Below are positions 59,214 to 64,000 of a stretch of DNA of 64,000 nt, one piece after another. A model generated the notes under the pieces. The model saw only the letters and a list, made by a program, of their open reading frames with translations, did not search any database and had not been told where the DNA came from. The translations under genes were made by a program, and so were the position numbers. The stretch's first letter is position 1. Every line of letters starts with the position of its first letter. Origin of the DNA: Mycobacterium lentiflavum (GTDB lineage: Bacteria; Actinomycetota; Actinomycetes; Mycobacteriales; Mycobacteriaceae); assembly GCF_022374895.2 (NCBI RefSeq), contig NZ_CP092423.2:3472001-3536000 (forward strand), in the 5' to 3' direction.

Positions 59214-60269
59214 CTAACCGACTGGTTGGGTCTGTTCGCCGCGGCGAGTGTCGAACGGATGAGTGGTCACCGCTACCGGAGACTGGGCGATCGCCTGCAA
59301 CGCCTGGGCGTTCGTCTTTCCCTCGCTGCGTTGCTGCAAATACGCCTTGAAGTCATTGGGCTCAACGACACGGACCTCGAAGTTCATCATCGAGTGATAC
59401 GTGCCGCACATCTCCGCACAGTGGCCGACGAATGCCCCGGTCTTTTGGATCTCTTCGACCTGGAACACATTGACCGAGTTGTTCTGTTTGGGGTAGGCCA
59501 TCACGTCGCGCTTGAAGAGGAATTCCGGCACCCAGAAAGCGTGGATGACATCGGCTGAATTCAACACGAATTCGATACGCTTGCCGGCCGGTAGCACCAG
59601 TACCGGAATCTCGGTCTGCGTTCCCAGCGTCTCGATCTTGTCGAAGTTCAGGTAGGACCGGTCTTCGGTGTTGATGCCGCGCACCGGGCCGACGCGCTCT
59701 TCGCCGTGCTCGTCCTTGCCCTCGGGCTTGGAGACCATCGCCTTCTTGCGGGCCTCGTCGGCGCCGTCGTAGGTCAGCGTGCCGTCCTTGAAATTGACGC
59801 TCTGATAACCGAACTTCCAGTTCCACTGGAAGGCCGTGACGTCGATCACAACCTCGGGGTTCTTGTCCAGGTGCAGCATCTTCTCCTGCACCACAACGGT
59901 GAAGTAGAACAGCACCGAGATGATCAGGAACGGCGTCACCGTGAGCACCAGCTCTAGCGGCATGTTGTAGCCGAACTGCCGCGGCAGTTCGGTGTCGGTG
60001 GCCTTCTTCCGGTGAAACGCCGCCGACCAGAAGATCAGACCCCAGACGATGACCCCGACGACGAGCGAAGCGATGACCGCGCCGATCCACAGCTCCCGGT
60101 TGAGGTGAGCCTGGGGGGTAATGCCCTCGGGCCAGCCCAGGGCAAACACCGTTTGCCAGCTGCAACCACTAAGCGTGACCGCCAGCACTCCCAGCGTTGC
60201 GGCCAGCGCCAGCGGTCGAAATATGCGATGCGACAAACGCTGCGAACGGAACTGCCCGCCGGGTGTCAC
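59214..60269 (-). CDS. ctaC: Cytochrome aa3 oxidase subunit II CtaC
   Basis: A 351-residue subunit II, a lipoprotein. The signal segment ends in the lipobox LSGC (Cys36), then come two helices (LWIGAVIASLVVGVIVWGLI and LVLTVTPFLIISVLFYFTVV) and the exported cupredoxin domain with the copper A site GHCAEMCGTYHSMMNF. It accepts electrons from QcrC. GTG 60269 follows GGAGGCGCCAAC; upstream in-frame ATG gives an unlikely extension. It is divergent from asnB. Confidence 0.96.
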   Translation of the reverse strand: MTPGGQFRSQRLSHRIFRPLALAATLGVLAVTLSGCSWQTVFALGWPEGITPQAHLNRELWIGAVIASLVVGVIVWGLIFWSAAFHRKKATDTELPRQFGYNMPLELVLTVTPFLIISVLFYFTVVVQEKMLHLDKNPEVVIDVTAFQWNWKFGYQSVNFKDGTLTYDGADEARKKAMVSKPEGKDEHGEERVGPVRGINTEDRSYLNFDKIETLGTQTEIPVLVLPAGKRIEFVLNSADVIHAFWVPEFLFKRDVMAYPKQNNSVNVFQVEEIQKTGAFVGHCAEMCGTYHSMMNFEVRVVEPNDFKAYLQQRSEGKTNAQALQAIAQSPVAVTTHPFDTRRGEQTQPVG

Positions 60270-60421
60270 GTTGGCGCCTCCTGCTCGAACGTCGAATACT
60301 ACGCAGCGTAGACCACGCCGCTCGGCGCGGCGACTAAACCCCGGCCGGTCGGGGGCCGCGTCGTTGGGACGGCCCGGTGCGGCGCCCACAAGCCTCGCCG
60401 AAGTACGGCATATTGGTGGCC

Positions 60422-62386
60422 GTGTGTGGACTGCTGGCGTTCGTCGCGGACCCGGCCGGCCTGAACGACCAGGCGGCCGGACCCGCCGCTACCGGGACGG
60501 ATGACGCCGTCACCCGCTCGCTACGCCTGATGCGGCACCGGGGACCCGACGAGCCCGGCGGTTTGTTCGACCCGGCCCAGGACGGGGCCGTCGTGTTCGG
60601 CTTCAACCGGCTGTCGTTCATCGACATCGCGCATTCGCATCAGCCGCTGCGCTGGGGACCGCCCGAGGCGCCCGACCGCTACGTGCTGGTGTTCAACGGC
60701 GAGATCTACAACTACCTCGAGCTGCGTGACGAACTGGCCGCCCAGTACGGCGCCGCCTTCGCCACCGACGGTGACGGCGAGGCCATCGTCGCCGGCTACC
60801 ACCACTGGGGCACCGAGGTGCTGACACGGCTGCGCGGCATGTTCGCCTTCGCGCTGTGGGACACCGCCACCCGCGAATTGTTCTGCGCCCGCGATCCTTT
60901 CGGCATCAAGCCGCTGTTCATGGCGACCGGCACCGGCGGCACGGCGGTGGCCAGCGAGAAGAAATGCCTGCTGGATCTCGTCGATCTGGTCGGGTTCGAC
61001 ACCGCGATCGACGAGCGCGCGGTGCAGCACTACACCGTGCTGCAGTACGTGCCGGAGCCCGAGACGCTGCACCGCGGGGTGCGCCGGCTGGAATCGGGCT
61101 GCTACGCGCGGATCCGGCCCGGATCGCCGCCGCAGGTCACCCGCTACTTCACGCCGCGGTTCGCCGCCGTGCCGTTGACCCGCGACACCGAGCAGGCCCG
61201 CTACGACGAGATCACCGCGGTGCTCGAGGACTCGGTGGCCAAGCACATGCGGGCCGACGTGACCGTCGGGGCGTTCCTGTCCGGCGGCATCGACTCCACC
61301 GCGATCGCCGCCCTGGCCATCCGGCACAACCCGCGGCTGATCACGTTCACCACCGGATTCGAGCGCGAGGGCTTCTCGGAGATCGACATCGCGGTCGCCT
61401 CCGCCGAGGCGATCGGGGCCCGGCACATCGCCAAGGTGGTCAGCGCCGGCGAGTTCGTCGCCGCCCTACCCGAGATCGTCTGGTACCTCGACGAACCGGT
61501 CGCCGACCCGGCGCTGGTGCCGCTGTTCTTCGTCGCGCGTGAGGCCCGCAAGCACGTCAAGGTGGTGCTCTCCGGCGAAGGCGCCGACGAGCTGTTCGGC
61601 GGCTACACGATCTATCGAGAACCGTTGTCGCTGAGGCCTTTTGACTATCTGCCGCGGCCGCTGCGGCGGTCGATGGGCAAGATGAGCAAGCCGCTGCCCG
61701 ACGGGATGCGCGGCAAGAGCCTGCTGCATCGCGGTTCGCTGACCCTCGAGGAGCGCTACTACGGCAACGCCCGCAGTTTCTCGGACGCGCAGCTGCGCGA
61801 CGTGTTGACCGGGTTCCGCGAGCAGTGGACGCATACCGACGTGACGGCCTCGGTGTACGCCGAATCGGCGGGCTGGGACCCGGTAGCCCGGATGCAGCAT
61901 GTCGACCTGTTCACCTGGCTGCGCGGCGACATCCTGGTCAAGGCCGACAAGATGACGATGGCCAACTCGCTGGAGCTGCGGGTGCCGTTCCTGGATCCGG
62001 AGGTGTTCGCCGTCGCGTCGCGGCTACCCGTCGAGGCGAAGATCACCCGTACGACCACCAAATACGCGCTGCGGCGCGCGCTGGAACCGATCGTCCCCAC
62101 CCACGTGCTACACCGGCCCAAACTGGGCTTTCCGGTGCCCATCAGGCACTGGTTGCGCGCCGGCGAACTGCTGGAGTGGGCCTACGCGACCGTCGACGCG
62201 TCGCAGGCCGGTCAGCTGGTCGACACCGCCGCCGTGCGCCGGATGCTCGACGAACACCGCGGCGGCACCAGCGATCACAGCCGGCGGCTCTGGACGGTGT
62301 TGATCTTCATGCTCTGGCACGCGATCTTCGTCGAGCACACCGTGGTGCCCCAGATCAGCGAGCCGGTCTACCCCGTCCAGCTCTAG
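60422..62386 (+). CDS. asnB: Glutamine-dependent amidotransferase AsnB (peptidoglycan DAP amidation)
   Basis: A 654-residue class II glutamine amidotransferase. The GTG at 60422 is followed by Cys2 (VCGLLAF), the N-terminal nucleophile, then LMRHRGPDEPGG and VFNGEIYNYLEL. The synthetase domain has the PP-loop FLSGGIDSTAIAAL and VVLSGEGADELFGGY. Mycobacterial AsnB has been shown to amidate diaminopimelate in peptidoglycan (LtsA-like), besides the asparagine-synthetase annotation. This fits the cell-wall theme of the window. Loss sensitises to beta-lactams and lysozyme in relatives. Confidence 0.94.
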   Translation: MCGLLAFVADPAGLNDQAAGPAATGTDDAVTRSLRLMRHRGPDEPGGLFDPAQDGAVVFGFNRLSFIDIAHSHQPLRWGPPEAPDRYVLVFNGEIYNYLELRDELAAQYGAAFATDGDGEAIVAGYHHWGTEVLTRLRGMFAFALWDTATRELFCARDPFGIKPLFMATGTGGTAVASEKKCLLDLVDLVGFDTAIDERAVQHYTVLQYVPEPETLHRGVRRLESGCYARIRPGSPPQVTRYFTPRFAAVPLTRDTEQARYDEITAVLEDSVAKHMRADVTVGAFLSGGIDSTAIAALAIRHNPRLITFTTGFEREGFSEIDIAVASAEAIGARHIAKVVSAGEFVAALPEIVWYLDEPVADPALVPLFFVAREARKHVKVVLSGEGADELFGGYTIYREPLSLRPFDYLPRPLRRSMGKMSKPLPDGMRGKSLLHRGSLTLEERYYGNARSFSDAQLRDVLTGFREQWTHTDVTASVYAESAGWDPVARMQHVDLFTWLRGDILVKADKMTMANSLELRVPFLDPEVFAVASRLPVEAKITRTTTKYALRRALEPIVPTHVLHRPKLGFPVPIRHWLRAGELLEWAYATVDASQAGQLVDTAAVRRMLDEHRGGTSDHSRRLWTVLIFMLWHAIFVEHTVVPQISEPVYPVQL

Positions 62387-62410
62387 CAGCTGCGCGAACT
62401 CAGGCCGGCA

Positions 62411-63385
62411 CTAGGCCAGTACGGAGGCGATCTCGGCGGCCGCCTCGTCGCCGTAGGCATCCGCCAGCCGCGTCTTGGCTTCCGCGTGGTCCCACGTCCA
62501 CTCCTGCGTGCCGGTCGATTCCAGCACCAGCACGGCCACCAGCGAGCCCAGCTGCGCCGAACGCTCCAGGCTCAGTCCGGCGCTGCGCCCGGTGAGGAAA
62601 CCGGCCCGGAACGCGTCGCCGACGCCGGTGGGGTCGGTCTGACTCTTCTCCGGCACCACGCCGACGTGGGTGGTGGTGCCGTCGCGCTCGACGATGTCCA
62701 CGCCCTTGGCGCCCAGCGTCGTCACCCGCAGGCCGACCTTTTCCTGCACCTCGTTCTCCGACCAGCCGGTCTTGTTGAGCATCAGCTCCCATTCGTAGTC
62801 ATTGGTGAACAGGTAGGCGGCCCCGTCGATCAGCTTGTTGATCTCCTCGCCGGACAGGCGCGGCAGCTGCTGGGACGGGTCGGCGGCGAACTCCAGGCCG
62901 AGCTTGCGGCACTCCTCGGTGTGCACCACCATCGCGTCGGGGTCGTTGGCCCCGATGATGACCAGGTCCGGCTTGCCGACCGATGACACGACGTCGGAGA
63001 GCTTGATGTTGCGGGCCTCCGACATGGCGCCCGGGTAGAACGACGCGATCTGGGCCATGTCCTCGTCGGTGGTGCAGGTGAACCGGGCGGTGTGCGCGGT
63101 CTTGGAGATCAGCACGTTCTCGCAGTTGACCCCGTGGCGCTCCAGCCATTCGCGGTATTCGCCGAAGTCGTGGCCGGCCGCGCCGACCAGCGCGACGTCA
63201 CCGCCGAGCACGCCGATGGCGAAGGCGATGTTGCCTGCCACGCCGCCACGGTGAATCACCAGGTCGTCGACCAGGAAGCTGAGCGAAACCTTCTGCAGAT
63301 GTTCGGCCAGCAGATGCTCGGAAAACCGGCCGGGAAAACGCATCAGATTGTCGGTCGCAATCGAACCGGTCACCGCGATCGTCAC
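62411..63385 (-). CDS. adoK: Adenosine kinase (PfkB/ribokinase family)
   Basis: A 324-residue sugar/nucleoside kinase. It starts VTIAVTGSIATDNLMRFPGR and has RGGVAGNIAFAIGVLGG, the YLFTNDYEWELM segment and the anion-hole/catalytic motif SQTDPTGVGDAFRAGFLTG with the base Asp. The homologue Rv2202c is the unusual mycobacterial adenosine kinase, resembling ribokinases. GTG 63385 stands after AAGGGTGG; ATG 63403 would add six residues. It converges on asnB. Confidence 0.94.
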   Translation of the reverse strand: MTIAVTGSIATDNLMRFPGRFSEHLLAEHLQKVSLSFLVDDLVIHRGGVAGNIAFAIGVLGGDVALVGAAGHDFGEYREWLERHGVNCENVLISKTAHTARFTCTTDEDMAQIASFYPGAMSEARNIKLSDVVSSVGKPDLVIIGANDPDAMVVHTEECRKLGLEFAADPSQQLPRLSGEEINKLIDGAAYLFTNDYEWELMLNKTGWSENEVQEKVGLRVTTLGAKGVDIVERDGTTTHVGVVPEKSQTDPTGVGDAFRAGFLTGRSAGLSLERSAQLGSLVAVLVLESTGTQEWTWDHAEAKTRLADAYGDEAAAEIASVLA

Positions 63386-63591
63386 GAAATGTCCACCCTT
63401 CATCGGTAAGCGCGTCTAGCCTACCCAGGTGTTTAGACGGCGTGTTTCGAGGCCAACCAGACAGCGCCGGCGTCCGCAGTCGGCGCACGGGGGTGCGCTA
63501 GCCTCCCTAGGGAACTCACTGAAGTCGCCGGGGCCGAATACTCGGGCGGTACCCGCTCGTGGTCGGTGTCGACCAACGTAGGAGAACCACG

Positions 63592-64000
63592 ATGGGCGGT
63601 CCGCATTCGCCGAACCACGCTGTCGGCGGTGACCGACCGGTGCCCTACACCGAGCCGGTCGACTTCCCGCACGATCCCCCGGTTGGCGAAACCGCCTTCG
63701 CGCCGGGGCCGGGCAACCAGCATGCCCCGGGCGGCTACCCCGGCCCAACGCCGCCGCCGGGCTACCCGAAGCGGCGTTCAACGCGACGGTTGGTCATCGG
63801 GGTGCTAGCGGCCATCGCACTGGTCGCGGCGATGACGGCGGCGATCGTGTACGGCGTCCGCACCAACGGGGCCAACACCGGCGCCTCGTTCTCCGAAGCC
63901 TCGGCCAAGACGGCGATCCAGGGCTACCTGGACGCGCTGGAGAACCGCAACACCGACGAGATCGCCCGCAACGCGCTGTGCGGCCTCTACGACGGCGTCC
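63592..64000 (+). CDS. Membrane protein, 5' part (Rv2203 position)
   Basis: Reads from ATG 63592 to the window end (136 residues visible). GGAGAACCACG stands before the ATG. A Pro/Gly-rich cytoplasmic segment (MGGPHSPNHAVGGDRPVPYT onwards, 1-62) leads to one helix, LVIGVLAAIALVAAMTAAIV, and an exported part starting with FSEASAKTAIQGYLDALENR, which resembles the start of a DUF4878/NTF2-like lumazine-binding-type domain. This last comparison is tentative. The rest lies outside. Confidence 0.8.
   Translation, partial: MGGPHSPNHAVGGDRPVPYTEPVDFPHDPPVGETAFAPGPGNQHAPGGYPGPTPPPGYPKRRSTRRLVIGVLAAIALVAAMTAAIVYGVRTNGANTGASFSEASAKTAIQGYLDALENRNTDEIARNALCGLYDGV

Overview
The window is chromosomal DNA of a high-GC, slow-growing-type Mycobacterium. 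The evidence is mycolata-specific envelope genes (mptA, pimB, lppM, mmpS3), PPE-family proteins, the fused actinobacterial bcc-aa3 oxidase genes, and a gene order that follows M. tuberculosis Rv2148c to Rv2203 almost one for one. Locus numbers given here come from remembered order and sequence, not from a search. The species cannot be fixed from the sequence alone.

Left third (1-20300, minus strand): the division and cell wall (dcw) cluster. Read in the direction of transcription it is mraZ, rsmH, ftsL, pbpB, [insertion], murE, murF, mraY, murD, ftsW, murG, murC, ftsQ, ftsZ, pgeF and a yggS-type gene cut by the window edge. Most junctions are 4-base ATGA or GTGA overlaps, implying translational coupling. 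The cluster is split between pbpB and murE by a divergent TetR/FAD-monooxygenase pair. Upstream of mraZ are three TGGGG boxes at exact 10-bp spacing, a recognisable MraZ operator, and a second set on the other strand.

Middle (20600-34980): a DUF3040 protein with a clear intrinsic terminator, a GNAT enzyme, lppM, a methylenetetrahydrofolate-reductase-like gene, a polyprenyl synthase, the mannosyltransferase mptA, the DNA-binding Rv2175c homologue and the Ser/Thr kinase pknL. An accessory block of about 6.7 kb follows (28286-34983), where M. tuberculosis has only a transposase remnant. It holds a TetR regulator, an O-methyltransferase, a previously hidden 44-residue lipopeptide gene, two tandem PPE genes sharing a 520-bp near-identical 5' part, and an FAD oxidoreductase. 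One palindrome, TTCAAT-N4-ATTGAA, occurs before the TetR gene, before the lipopeptide and (twice) before the PPE pair. This makes a small, apparently undescribed regulon, and is the best candidate for a new system here.

Right half (34984-64000): aroG, an RNase-T-like exoribonuclease, membrane and lipid genes, the LM/LAM mannosyltransferase Rv2181, an acyltransferase, an ArsA-like ATPase with an unresolved start, two START-fold proteins, fadD15, pimB, a metalloprotease-like protein, the peptidoglycan hydrolase ripC, a small Cys-rich gene, a DEDDh/GIY-YIG fusion nuclease, trpD, then respiration: ctaE-qcrC-qcrA-qcrB on the plus strand and ctaF/ctaC on the minus strand with mmpS3 and a DUF2561 gene. 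asnB (probable peptidoglycan amidase), adenosine kinase and the start of an Rv2203-like membrane protein close the window.

The genes cohere around envelope growth: peptidoglycan precursors and septation, mannolipids, peptidoglycan remodelling and amidation, and the cytochrome supercomplex. No rRNA, tRNA, CRISPR array or intact insertion sequence was seen.
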